This document shows, in pieces, positions 55,112-63,607 of a stretch of 64,000 nucleotides of DNA. The position numbers were made by a program, and so were the translations under genes. The stretch is from JAGWBD01 sp965220615 (lineage in GTDB: Bacteria > Chloroflexota > Anaerolineae > Aggregatilineales > Phototrophicaceae): assembly GCA_965220615.1 (NCBI GenBank), contig CBDCQL010000002.1, positions 2,294,001 through 2,358,000 of the forward strand. The letters run 5' to 3'. The notes beneath the pieces were generated by a model. That model saw nothing but the letters and a program-made list of their open reading frames with translations. It had not been told where the DNA came from and ran no database searches. Each line of letters starts with the position of its first letter. Position 1 is the stretch's first letter.

Positions 55112-55876
55112 ATGACCGTTTTCCGGGAAATCCGCTTCATCTACATGCGTAACGTCAGGGCGTGGCTGGGACGACCACCTCTCATCATCTCCACGCTGGT
55201 GCCGCCGGTGTTCATGTTCCTCTTTTTCGGGGCGCCTCTCGGCGGCATGACCAATATCCCCGGCTTTCCCGCCAACGATTACAACTCATACTTTACCGGC
55301 ATGGTCATCGTGTTGAGCGTGGTCATGAACGGCGGGGATGTCGCCCTTGCGCTTCTCGCAGACATCATGTCCGGCTATTTCGACAAGCTGTTGCTTGCGC
55401 CAGTCAACCGCTTTTCGATACTCGTGGGCACACTGCTTGTATCGGGCACCCGGGCCCTGTTACAGGTCCTGGTCATAGTCGCACTGGCCCTGGCCATGGG
55501 CGTCAACATCAAGGGCGGTCTGGTGGGACTGGTGGCCATTGTGATCGCTGCCTCCGTGCTGGGGATTGCCATTGCGTGCATCGGCCTGATCATCGCGCTG
55601 AGGACCAGAAGCGCACAGTTGACCCAGAATGTCTTCATGATATTCATGCCACTGGCCTTCCTCACTACGGCCTTCATGCCAGGGGAGTTTCTCACTGGTT
55701 GGTTCAAACTGGCGGTGACCCTGAATCCGATCGACTATGTGCTGGTTTCCGTGCGCACAATCATCATCGAAGGATGGGAGTGGGACTCCATACTGCCAGG
55801 TCTGTGGGTCCTGTGCGCAATTACGGTGATCATGCTCACTGCCGCCACCTGGATCTACAGGCGCGCCACAGCGTAA
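55112..55876 (+). CDS. DrrB-like ABC-2 type permease
   Basis: A 254-residue membrane protein with six predicted helices and the ABC-2 layout: FREIRFIYMRNVRAWLG as the elbow helix, LIISTLVPPVFMFLFFG, DIMSGYFDKLLLAPVNRFSI, then ALRTRSAQLTQNVFMIFMPL and AFMPGEFLTGWFKLAVTLNP. It lies 5 bp after the DrrA-like gene and forms the exporter's membrane part. It has no ATPase domain of its own. Confidence 0.9.
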   Translation: MTVFREIRFIYMRNVRAWLGRPPLIISTLVPPVFMFLFFGAPLGGMTNIPGFPANDYNSYFTGMVIVLSVVMNGGDVALALLADIMSGYFDKLLLAPVNRFSILVGTLLVSGTRALLQVLVIVALALAMGVNIKGGLVGLVAIVIAASVLGIAIACIGLIIALRTRSAQLTQNVFMIFMPLAFLTTAFMPGEFLTGWFKLAVTLNPIDYVLVSVRTIIIEGWEWDSILPGLWVLCAITVIMLTAATWIYRRATA

Positions 55877-56139
55877 CAGCCACTGCCCCGACCGTATTGT
55901 TGATGCCGAGGTTGTCCGGCACGCGCCTGGCGGGTGCATCATGTGACAAGAGATGGCAGAGACTCCGGCGGTGAATATGTCGTCAGGTGTGGAAGCGTTG
56001 CCTCCAGAACTCTCGCACGCTCTCCAATTGCCATCCTGAGTGGAAATCGGTAGTGTGCCAAACCATAATGAGAGAGGCTCACCAGCCATTTCGCGTTCAG
56101 GACAGTGTTACGCGCGGCGCAAGAGATTCAGGACAGACC

Positions 56140-56550
56140 ATGAGCGACGAACCGAGACTGCTCTCGGGCGGCAACCCCCAGATTCCCAAGGGGGACGGCG
56201 ACGCGCCCGTGCAGGCCTACATCGCCGCCATGCCCGGCTGGAAGAGCGCGCTGGGACGTCGCATCGACGAGATCATCGTGGAAAACGTGCCCGACGTGCG
56301 CAAGGCCGTGCGCTGGAACTCGCCATGGTATGGCATCGCGGGCCAGGGCTGGTTCCTCAGCACCCACGTCTTCACCCGCTACGTGAAGGTGACCTTCCTC
56401 GACGGCAAGTCGCTGGACCCACACCCGCCCGGCTCGGGCAAGGACCCCGACGCGCGCTGGTACGACGTCTACGAGGATGCATTCGACGAGGAACAGTTTG
56501 TCGAGTGGGTGCGGCAGGCGGCCGCCCTGCCCGGCTGGGACGGCTTTTGA
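56140..56550 (+). CDS. DUF1801 (YdhG-like) domain protein
   Basis: A 136-residue soluble protein. DAPVQAYIAAMPGWKSALGR, VPDVRKAVRWNSPWYGIAG and FTRYVKVTFLDGKSLDPHPP are typical of the DUF1801/YdhG fold, with a conserved Trp-Pro-rich pocket. The family has no proven enzymatic role. A 260-bp spacer without a gene separates it from the exporter operon. The ATG at 56140 has no strong ribosome site (GGACAGACC), as for the gene at 5900. Confidence 0.78.
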   Translation: MSDEPRLLSGGNPQIPKGDGDAPVQAYIAAMPGWKSALGRRIDEIIVENVPDVRKAVRWNSPWYGIAGQGWFLSTHVFTRYVKVTFLDGKSLDPHPPGSGKDPDARWYDVYEDAFDEEQFVEWVRQAAALPGWDGF

Positions 56551-56597
56551 TACCCTGGACAGCTAGCGCCATCGCCCTTCAGCGGTCCGGCCGGCCC

Positions 56598-56987
56598 TCA
56601 AATCTCGTACTCAAAAGCCATGTCGTGCTGTTCGGCAAGACCCGCCGAGAAGCCACCGCTGCCTGACAGTCCTTCCAGCTCGCCGGTCCCCGAGCCCGGC
56701 ACGACCTCACAGCTCGCCCTGGCCTGCTCGCCGTCGTAGGCGCCCGTATGCCGCAGCACGAAGCTGCCCGGGCGTCCACCCAGACTGCCCGTCACCTTCT
56801 CAAGGCCGAGGAACGTGGCGTTGTCGTCGTCGAGGTAGGTCATCACGTACATCAGGACCCCCGTCCCGACCAGATCGCCCTCAAAGGACTTGCGGATCTG
56901 CGCCCAGGTCAGCTTCGGGCCGTCTTCCGGCTCGTCAAAAGGCTCTTCGTCCCAGCCCAGGATTCTGAACGTCACACTGGCGTGCAT
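56598..56987 (-). CDS. DUF3224 domain protein
   Basis: A 129-residue protein of the DUF3224 beta-barrel family: SVTFRILGWDEEPFDEPEDG, FEGDLVGTGVLMYVMTY, GLEKVTGSLGGRPGSFVLRH and a Gly-rich end, GTGELEGLSGSGGF. The family is small and cytoplasmic with unknown function. AAAGGAAAAG lies before the ATG at 56987. Confidence 0.8.
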   Translation of the reverse strand: MHASVTFRILGWDEEPFDEPEDGPKLTWAQIRKSFEGDLVGTGVLMYVMTYLDDDNATFLGLEKVTGSLGGRPGSFVLRHTGAYDGEQARASCEVVPGSGTGELEGLSGSGGFSAGLAEQHDMAFEYEI

Positions 56988-57089
56988 TCACTTTTCCTTT
57001 CATGGTAGACAGGAATCAGAATACACCGCCTGCGCCAGGTATCTCAGGGGCAAACAGTTAAGCGCAGGCTGACGCGGGCCGTCCGGCCT

Positions 57090-57479
57090 TCAGACCTCGT
57101 CGAGGGGCTGATGGAAGTAGTAGCACAGTCCGTCGGGCGCGATGACGAAGAAGACCTGCAACCTTTGTCCGTCCTCCTCGTCCACGCGCCAGTCGCCGGT
57201 TTCGACGCCCCTGGCCTGCAATTCGTCGCGGGCCCGCCGGATGTCCGTCACGCGGATCGCCGCGCCCTCGCTGGAGGGTTCGCCGCCGTTGACCGCGAAG
57301 CCGATGCGCACGCCATCGCGCTCAAGCGTGACCGACGGCTGCGGGCCGTCGCGCCTTTCCACTTCCCGCAGCCCGAAGGCGTCGCTGTACCAGCGCGCGG
57401 CGTCGTCGATGTCCGCCACCGGCAGGGCGAGCACGTCGTCGCCATAGGGGAAGGCTGCCTCGTAAAGTTTCTCCGTCAT
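57090..57479 (-). CDS. VOC (glyoxalase/bleomycin-resistance) family protein
   Basis: A 129-residue vicinal-oxygen-chelate fold protein: LALPVADIDDAARWYSDAFG starts the first beta-alpha-beta-beta-beta unit, and RVTDIRRARDELQARGVE with FFVIAPDGLCYYFHQPL forms the second. These proteins bind metals or sequester small molecules; the exact role is unclear. ATG 57479 is used. An open frame continuing upstream to 58415 only shadows the oxidoreductase gene in another frame. Confidence 0.8.
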   Translation of the reverse strand: MTEKLYEAAFPYGDDVLALPVADIDDAARWYSDAFGLREVERRDGPQPSVTLERDGVRIGFAVNGGEPSSEGAAIRVTDIRRARDELQARGVETGDWRVDEEDGQRLQVFFVIAPDGLCYYFHQPLDEV

Positions 57480-57547
57480 GCTTGCTGTGGTCTCCTGTGG
57501 TGTCTGATCATTTGCGGGAGGACGGGCAAGCATACCCCGCATCCCGC

Positions 57548-58726
57548 TCAGACCCGGAACCTGAACTCTTTCTCGTGGCGGTACTGCGGAATCTCCACGC
57601 GGGCGCCGCCCTGCATCGCGGACTCGTGCGCGCAGATGCCGGCCGCCGTCCAGCCGGCCGTCAACACCGCGTCCGGCCAGGGCAGACGCTCCTCCACGAT
57701 GCTGCTGACGAATTCGTGCACCATGTGCGGGTGCGAGCCGTCGTGGCCGCCGCCCTGAACGAAGGACAGATGCTCGTGGCTCTCGTCGTAGACGCCGCGC
57801 TGCGTGAAGCGCGCGATTTCCGGCGGCAGCAAATCCTGGCGATCGGGTACGTCCAGCTTCTCGTGGCGAATCTCGTTGCCGCGCCCCCAAACCTCGACGA
57901 CCGGCCGCATGCGGAAGATGACCGGCTGCTCGCCCTCCACCTGCTCCCACTCGAAACTGGCCTCCTCGCCGTAGACGTTGAAGCTTTCGACGTAGCCGTG
58001 CGCGGTGTGGAAGAGGCTGCGCGTGACCTCGGCGGCCAGCGGCGGGTCGTCCTGCAGCTCGTAGATGGCGGTCTCGATCGGGAAGGGATTGCCGTACTGC
58101 TCGTGCAGTTCGGCGCGCATGACGCCGGAGCCGAAGCAGTGCACGGCCTTCGCCTGCATGCCGGCCAGGGCCAGCACCGGCGAGACGGCGTGGGTGGCGT
58201 AGTGCATGGGCGGCAGACCCAGCCAGTAGGGCGGCCAGTACTCCATGTCCTGGTAGTGGGCGCCGCGCAGGAACTGGATGCGGCCCAGCTCGCCCCTTTG
58301 CTGCATCTCGCGGGCGTAGATGAAGCGTTTGGTGTAGACGGCCGTCTCCATGCCCATGTAGACCTTGCCGCTGGCCTGCTGCGCGTCGATGATGGCCTGC
58401 AGGTCCTCCAGGCACGTGGCCATGGGCACGGTGCAGGAGCAGTGCTTGCCGGCGTTCAGCACCGCGAGCGTTTGTTCGGCGTGCAGCGGGATGGGCGACA
58501 CCAGGTGAATGGCGTCGAGCGAGTCGTCCTTGATCAGGTCGTCGAGCTCGGTCCTGCGATGGTCAACCTCGAAGCGGTCGCCGATCTTTTGCAGCACGGC
58601 CGGGTCCGAATCGCAGATGACCAGATGGTCCACCCGCGGGTGATGCAGGTAGATGGGCACGAATTCCGCGCCAAAGCCCAGCCCGGCCAGCCCTACCCGG
58701 ATGTTACGGTCCATGGTCTTCTGCAC
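57548..58726 (-). CDS. Gfo/Idh/MocA-family oxidoreductase
   Basis: A 392-residue NAD(P)-dependent sugar or inositol dehydrogenase-type protein. NIRVGLAGLGFGAEFVPIYL is the N-terminal Rossmann fold, and ALDAIHLVSPIPLHAEQTLA with GKHCSCTVPMATCLEDLQAI holds the usual EKP-like region, here lacking a clear EKP lysine (VPMAT), which may mean an altered activity. The C-terminal half is the substrate domain. It lies beside the second sugar importer and probably acts on the imported sugar. Confidence 0.85.
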   Translation of the reverse strand: MQKTMDRNIRVGLAGLGFGAEFVPIYLHHPRVDHLVICDSDPAVLQKIGDRFEVDHRRTELDDLIKDDSLDAIHLVSPIPLHAEQTLAVLNAGKHCSCTVPMATCLEDLQAIIDAQQASGKVYMGMETAVYTKRFIYAREMQQRGELGRIQFLRGAHYQDMEYWPPYWLGLPPMHYATHAVSPVLALAGMQAKAVHCFGSGVMRAELHEQYGNPFPIETAIYELQDDPPLAAEVTRSLFHTAHGYVESFNVYGEEASFEWEQVEGEQPVIFRMRPVVEVWGRGNEIRHEKLDVPDRQDLLPPEIARFTQRGVYDESHEHLSFVQGGGHDGSHPHMVHEFVSSIVEERLPWPDAVLTAGWTAAGICAHESAMQGGARVEIPQYRHEKEFRFRV

Positions 58727-58816
58727 CTTTCGCTCGAAACGCCGTTAGAAGAATCTGGATGAAAGTTGGTCGTTCGGGCCGCCCTCACCCCCAGGCCCCG
58801 TCCCGAAGCATCCCGT

Positions 58817-58904
58817 AGGGGCGACATATCATGTCGCCCGCCAGCCCTGTCCCCCTGCACGGCTAGACGCCCGTGATTGACGGGCGATTTGATAAATCGC
58901 CCCT
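58817..58904. repeat. Inverted pair of 24-bp palindromic repeats
   Basis: AGGGGCGACATATCATGTCGCCCG at 58817-58840 faces CGGGCGATTTGATAAATCGCCCCT at 58881-58904, 40 bp apart. The outer bases are exact inverted copies and the inner bases differ compensatingly, so each unit keeps its own hairpin. They lie in the 270-bp spacer between the oxidoreductase and permease genes, which otherwise holds no gene. Confidence 0.8.
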
Positions 58905-58995
58905 ACACCGGGAAAGAAACCGGGGGTTCAACGCTGCCGATCCAAATTACAAGTCAAGGGTTGCTCCACCCGCAGACCGGGCCCGCGCCACCCCG

Positions 58996-59877
58996 CTATT
59001 CCTTGACGGCGCCGAAGGTGATGCCCGTCACCAGTTGCCGCTGCACGCGGAAGAGCAGCGGCACCAGCGGCAGCAGTACCAGCACGCCGCCCACCGCGTA
59101 GAGGTCATAGGGCACCTGCATGATGTTGGTGCCGCTGGGCACCTCGAGCAGGCGCAGGGTCAGCACCCGAATCTCCGGCCGCACCGTCAGCACGAAGGCG
59201 AAGAGGAACTCGTTCCAGCCGGCGATCAGCAGCAGCAGGAAGGTGACGAAGGCGCCGGGCAGGGCGATCGGCAGGATGACGCGAAAGAGCGTGCCGAACC
59301 AGCCGCAGCCGTCGATGGCCGCCGCGTCATCCAGTTCGCGCGGGATCGAGTTGTAATAGGTGAAGAGCACCAGCACGGCCAGCGGCAATCCCCCGGCGAG
59401 GTAAACGAGGATGATGCCGTGGCGCGTATCGAGCAGGCCGATATCGAAGTAGGTGATGAAGATCGGCCCGAGCGTCACCATGGCCGGCACGGCGATGCTG
59501 GCCACCAGCAGGCTGTACATCAGCGCCTTGCCGACGAAGGTCGCGCGGCTGAAGCTGTAGGCCGCCATGCCGCCCAGCAGCGTGGCCCCCAGCGCCGACA
59601 GGCCCGCGATCAAAATGGTGTTGAACAGCCCCGGCAGGTAATTCCAGCGGCGAACCATGAAGGGATAGTTGTCGAAGTTGATGTTCCCCGGGACGAGGCG
59701 CGGCGGGACGCGCAGAAACTCGTCCAGGGTCATGACCGAGGTGGCGAACATGTAGTAAATCGGAAAGAGCAGCAGCACCAGCGTGACGAGCAGCAGGGTG
59801 TACTGCACCAGGCGCAGCAAGCGATCTCCCGTCAGAAAGGGGACAGGACGCGTGCGCTGCGCAACCTGGGCGGACAT
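58996..59877 (-). CDS. Sugar ABC transporter permease, MalG-like
   Basis: A 293-residue permease with six helices. EAA loop DDAAAIDGCGWFGTLFRV, followed by ILPIALPGA, and the conserved start LLLVTLVLLLFPIYYMFATS. The ATG shares one base with the stop of the MalF-like gene (TGATG). It pairs with that protein in a second sugar importer. It is strongly similar to the extra permease at 62771. Confidence 0.92.
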   Translation of the reverse strand: MSAQVAQRTRPVPFLTGDRLLRLVQYTLLLVTLVLLLFPIYYMFATSVMTLDEFLRVPPRLVPGNINFDNYPFMVRRWNYLPGLFNTILIAGLSALGATLLGGMAAYSFSRATFVGKALMYSLLVASIAVPAMVTLGPIFITYFDIGLLDTRHGIILVYLAGGLPLAVLVLFTYYNSIPRELDDAAAIDGCGWFGTLFRVILPIALPGAFVTFLLLLIAGWNEFLFAFVLTVRPEIRVLTLRLLEVPSGTNIMQVPYDLYAVGGVLVLLPLVPLLFRVQRQLVTGITFGAVKE

Positions 59878-60812
59878 CAGCGGGCCACGCGCGTGCCGGA
59901 GCGATACAGCAACCAGGCGAAGACACCGCCGATGGCCACTGTCAGCAGCAGCAGCAGGACGTTAATGGCCGAGCCGTAGCCGTAGCGCAGTTCGACGAAG
60001 AAACGCTGGTAGGAGTAGAGCGCGAGCGTGCGCGTGGCGTTGCCTGGGCCGCCCTGCGTCAGGCCCAGAATCTGCTCGAAGGTCTGCACCTCGGCCATGC
60101 CACGCAGCATCAGCACGAGGTAGATGCTGGGCCGCAGCAGCGGCAGCGTCACGAACCAGAAGCGTTGCAGGGCGTTGGCGCCATCGACGGCGGCGGCCTC
60201 CAGCACTTCCTTCGACAGCGAGCCGAGCGCCGCCATGAAGATCAGCGCGACCCAGGACACGTTCTTCCAGACGGTCAGCACGATCACGGAGACACGCGCC
60301 ATGGCGGGGTCGCTGAGCCAGCGCACCAGTTCGTCGACCAGGCCGGCCTCCAGCAGCATGAAGTTCAGCAGGCCGGATTGCTCCCAGTAGATCACGCGCC
60401 AGACGACGCCGGCCAGCAGCGGCGCCATGACCCAGGGCAAGAGCATGACGAAATTGCTGAAGCTGCGCCCGCGCAGCCTTTGCATCATCAGAATGGCGAT
60501 GCCCAGGCCCAGCACAGTCTCCAGTATCGTGCTGGCCGCGGTGTAGGCGACGGTGTAGCCCAGGGAGTTGATGAGCGTCTTGTCGCGCGTCAGGGCGAAC
60601 TGGTAGTTCTGCAGGCCCACGAAAGCGCCCGGGTTGACGAGCGAGCGGTTGGTCAGGCTGAGCCAGACGGTCTGCACTAGGGGGATGAAACTGTAGAGCA
60701 TGCGCAGCACGAAGGCCGGCAGCACGAAGAGATAGATGATGGCGTACCTGCCGGTGAGCAGGCGCGGACGCCCGTGCTCCCTGGCGCCTGACGCGGCAGT
60801 GCTTGTGGTCAT
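59877..60812 (-). CDS. Sugar ABC transporter permease, MalF-like
   Basis: A 311-residue permease with six helices from ATG 60812 (MTTSTAASGAREHGRPRLLT). EAA loop LEAAAVDGANALQRFWFV, then TLPLLRPSIYLVLMLRG. A start 13 codons earlier exists but adds no recognisable sequence. It sits between the binding-protein gene and the MalG-like gene. No ATPase gene is in the cluster, as in the first importer. Confidence 0.92.
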   Translation of the reverse strand: MTTSTAASGAREHGRPRLLTGRYAIIYLFVLPAFVLRMLYSFIPLVQTVWLSLTNRSLVNPGAFVGLQNYQFALTRDKTLINSLGYTVAYTAASTILETVLGLGIAILMMQRLRGRSFSNFVMLLPWVMAPLLAGVVWRVIYWEQSGLLNFMLLEAGLVDELVRWLSDPAMARVSVIVLTVWKNVSWVALIFMAALGSLSKEVLEAAAVDGANALQRFWFVTLPLLRPSIYLVLMLRGMAEVQTFEQILGLTQGGPGNATRTLALYSYQRFFVELRYGYGSAINVLLLLLTVAIGGVFAWLLYRSGTRVAR

Positions 60813-60920
60813 GCGCTTCCGTCCCGCTTCGCGTGCGCGGGCCCCCGACAATGCGTCGACTGTCGGGGACCCGCCTTGCCGGTGAGTCCGGGTGTGGACC
60901 CGGTCACCCGTCGCTGTGGG

Positions 60921-62180
60921 CTAGATGCCCATCCTGATGATGTCGTATTCGGCCACGGCCCACTCCTGCACCTCTTCCGGAGTCAGCTCGAGCGCGAGCA
61001 CCTGCTGGCCCAGCTGCTCGAACATCTGCCACAGCTGGGTCGTCTGCGGGCTGTTGACGATCGGCTCGCGGAACTTCGCGCCGCGCAGCAACTCGGCCCA
61101 GCCGGGGCCGGCGCTCAGCACCTTGGCCAACTCAAGTATTTCCTCGTCCTCGATGAGCGACTTCATGGCCGGCACCAGGCCGTTGAAACGGACGCTGATG
61201 TCTTTCATCTTCTCGCGCGAGGCCAGCACGTCCATCAGTTCCAGTGCGGTGGCCTTGTTCTGGCCGGCCGCCGGCACCGAATAGCCCCAGCCATGCACCA
61301 GACCGACGTCGCTGCCCGGGCCCATCGGGAAGCGCGCCAGGCCCAGATTCTCCTCGTTGAGCACGGAGTCCTCGACGGTCAGTAAACTGTTGTAGCTGCC
61401 CTCGTAGTTCCACCACATGCCGACCTTGCCGGCGGCAGCGAGGCCAAAGTTGTTCTCGGAGATGATGGTGGGTGAGCTGATGCCGCGCTCGATCCAGTCC
61501 TGCATGAACTGGAAAGCCACCAGGCTGTTCTCGTCCGCCAGGGTCTCAAGGTCGCCCCCGGCGTGATTGAGCGCGAGCAGCACCGTGTTGAAGGCGTGGC
61601 CGCCTTCAGTGCGCGGGTGCCAGCCCCAGACGCCGTTCTCCTGGTCGGTGACGGCCTCGCCGATGCTGAAAAGCTCCTCCCAGGTCGTGGGCGGCTCGGG
61701 CACCAGGTCCTTGTTGTAGAAGAAGGGTTCCAGGCCCAGGAAGTAGAAGATGCGGAAGACGCCGCCGACGGCCTCGTTCAGCACGTGCACGTTGTCGACC
61801 ACGTCATCCTTGTTGTCCTGCCAGGCGTTGGTGTTGGTCATGTCTTCGGCCCAGCCGTTCATGCCCCACAGACCGCCGATCAGGTCGTCGGCCCAGAGCA
61901 CGTCGATACCGTCAAATTGCGTCTGGCCCCAGAGTGTGATCTTGGCCATCACGTCGTTCCAGACCGGCGGCAGCGCGTCGTAGTTGATCTGGATGCCGGT
62001 CTCCTCCGTGACCGCCTCCATGAACGCGGGCGGAACGTCGCCGCCCCAACCGACCATGTTGACGACCTTCTCCTCCTGCGCCACGCCGATGGTGGTCGTG
62101 GCCGTCAGGCCGAGACCGGCGCCGGCCGCCGCCGCCGTTCTGAGAAAATCCCGCCGCGAAAGTTTCTGTGAATTGCTCAT
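60921..62180 (-). CDS. Tat-exported sugar ABC transporter binding protein
   Basis: A 419-residue family 1 solute-binding protein with Tat signal KLSRRDFLRTAAAAGAGLG, cleaved near IGVAQEE. The mature part includes VVNMVGWGGDVPPAFMEAVT, FDGIDVLWADDLIGGLWGMN, and GLVHGWGYSVPAAGQNKATA. It is the first gene of the second importer operon. The ligand is unknown; it differs clearly in sequence from the binding protein at 15485. Confidence 0.92.
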   Translation of the reverse strand: MSNSQKLSRRDFLRTAAAAGAGLGLTATTTIGVAQEEKVVNMVGWGGDVPPAFMEAVTEETGIQINYDALPPVWNDVMAKITLWGQTQFDGIDVLWADDLIGGLWGMNGWAEDMTNTNAWQDNKDDVVDNVHVLNEAVGGVFRIFYFLGLEPFFYNKDLVPEPPTTWEELFSIGEAVTDQENGVWGWHPRTEGGHAFNTVLLALNHAGGDLETLADENSLVAFQFMQDWIERGISSPTIISENNFGLAAAGKVGMWWNYEGSYNSLLTVEDSVLNEENLGLARFPMGPGSDVGLVHGWGYSVPAAGQNKATALELMDVLASREKMKDISVRFNGLVPAMKSLIEDEEILELAKVLSAGPGWAELLRGAKFREPIVNSPQTTQLWQMFEQLGQQVLALELTPEEVQEWAVAEYDIIRMGI

Positions 62181-62359
62181 ATTGCCTGGCTCCCTACTCC
62201 TTCAACAAAAGAAATTAGCGAAATTGCGCAGCAGGGAATGTAACACGCGCCAGGCGGGGATGCAAAGCGTTCGTGAGTCCGGTGGGCTCCCGCCTTTCCG
62301 GCGAAGGACGGGCCTGCCGGGCGTGGTTGACAAGGGCTCCCGCGTCCGACCTGTGCCGC

Positions 62360-62465
62360 AGGGGCGACATATCATGTCGCCCGCATACCCCCCATACCCT
62401 GGCGCCCGCCGCGTCGCCGACGATGTGCGATCTGCACGTGACGGGCGACATGATATGTCGCCCCT
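62360..62465. repeat. Inverted pair of 24-bp palindromic repeats
   Basis: AGGGGCGACATATCATGTCGCCCG at 62360-62383 and its exact reverse complement at 62442-62465 flank 58 bp. The left unit is identical to the one at 58817. Confidence 0.85.
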
Positions 62466-62515
62466 ACGCGTGGAAAGGGGTTGGGGGAGGGCTCCCGCGA
62501 CTGAGCCGGAAAAGG

Positions 62516-62691
62516 GCGCCCTCACCCTAAATCCCTCTCCCTCAGGGAGAGGGACTTTAAGTGCTTGTTACACGTTGGAAGAGGTCTCTTGAGTGCAACT
62601 CCTGAAAGCAAAACAAACATGGTATCTCCCCCTCTCCCTGAGAAGGGCTCCCGCGACTGAGCGGGACAAGGGGGCCGGGGGGTGAGGGCGC
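62516..62691. repeat. MITE-like element with imperfect terminal inverted repeats
   Basis: GGCGCCCTCACC and CCCTCTCCCTCAGGGAGAGGG at the left end (62516-62553) are mirrored at the right end (62628-62691: CCCTCTCCCTGAG, then GGCCGGGGGGTGAGGGCGC). The right end is interrupted by AGGGCTCCCGCGACTGAGCG. The 75-bp centre codes for nothing. Confidence 0.6.
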
Positions 62692-62770
62692 ACTTATCCT
62701 AAATCCTTTCCCGCTCAGTCGCGGGAGCCCTTCCCTCAGGACGGGAAAGGAGCCAGGGTGTGAGGGCGCC

Positions 62771-63607
62771 CTACCCGCCCCCCAACAGACCCAGACTGAA
62801 GGCCTCAGTCAGACGTCGCTGCACACGCAACAGCAACCACAGCAGCGGCAGCAGCATCAACACGCCGCCGGCCGAGCCCGGCAGGGCGGAACGCCCGGCG
62901 GCCTCCAGCAGCCGCACGCTCAACACCCGCGTTTCCGGCCCCACCGTCAGCACGAAGGCGAAAGGGAACTCGTTCCAGCCGGCGATCAACATCAGCAGGT
63001 ACGTGACCACCACGCCGGGCATGGCCGCCGGCAGAATCACGCGAAAGAGCGTACTGAACCAGCCGCAGCCGTCCAGCGCCGCCGCGTCATCCAGTTCGCG
63101 CGGGACGGCGTTGTAGTAGCTGAAGAGCACCAGCACGGCCAGCGGCAGGCCCGTCGCCATGTTGATCAACACGAGGCCCGACAGGGTGTCCAGCAGGCCG
63201 ATTTCGCTGTAGGCGATGAAGAGCGGCCCGAGCGTCACCATGCCCGGCACGGCGATGCTGGCCACCAGCAGGCCGTACATCAACGCCTTGCCGGTAAAGG
63301 TCGCGCGGCTGAAGCTCCAGGCCGCCATGCCGCCCAGCAGCGTCGCGCCCAGCGCCGAGAGGCCGGCCACAATCACCGTGTTGCGCAGCGCCGTGAAATA
63401 GTCCATGCGGCTGAACACCCAGGCATAGATGTTCAGCGTCGGCTGCCGCGGAAAGAACGTCGGCGGCACGCGCGCGAATTCGTCGCCCGATTTCAGGGAA
63501 TTCAGCAGCATCAGAAGCACGGGGAAGAGCAGCGCGACGAGCACCAGCGCCAGCAGCGCGTAGAGCAGCAGCCGCGCAAGGGCGTGGCGCCAGGGTAGCG
63601 CGGGCAT
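62771..63607 (-). CDS. Lone MalG-like sugar ABC transporter permease
   Basis: A 278-residue permease closely related to the one at 58996, sharing GLSALGATLLGGMAAWSFSR, LLVASIAVPGMVTLGPLFI and the EAA loop DDAAALDGCGWFSTLFRV. A segment of about 8 residues before the last helix is missing and the C-terminus (AFSLGLLGGG) lacks the usual VxGxxxGAVKE end. No MalF-type gene precedes it within the remaining 390 bp, so it is either a stray duplicate or its partners lie beyond the edge. ATG 63607 is used. Confidence 0.82.
   Translation of the reverse strand: MPALPWRHALARLLLYALLALVLVALLFPVLLMLLNSLKSGDEFARVPPTFFPRQPTLNIYAWVFSRMDYFTALRNTVIVAGLSALGATLLGGMAAWSFSRATFTGKALMYGLLVASIAVPGMVTLGPLFIAYSEIGLLDTLSGLVLINMATGLPLAVLVLFSYYNAVPRELDDAAALDGCGWFSTLFRVILPAAMPGVVVTYLLMLIAGWNEFPFAFVLTVGPETRVLSVRLLEAAGRSALPGSAGGVLMLLPLLWLLLRVQRRLTEAFSLGLLGGG

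Larger units (their letters stand above)
62181..62770. other. Repeat-rich gene-free region
   Basis: 590 bp without a credible gene, made mostly of intergenic repeats: the inverted 24-bp palindrome pair (62360-62465), a MITE-like element (62516-62691), a further related hairpin (62696-62769), and three copies of GGCTCCCGCGACTGAG at about 62490, 62646 and 62715 (the last inverted). Confidence 0.7.

Noticed and set aside
53085..55900. Integrated element using tRNA-Ala as attachment site
   Set aside because: No integrase gene and no repeat of the tRNA 3' end were found.
57480..58415. Upstream extension of the VOC protein
   Set aside because: It is a shadow frame of the oxidoreductase gene on the same strand.
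58873..59979. 368-codon Gln/Arg/His-rich open frame on the plus strand
   Set aside because: Antisense to a clear MalG-like permease; composition typical of shadow frames.
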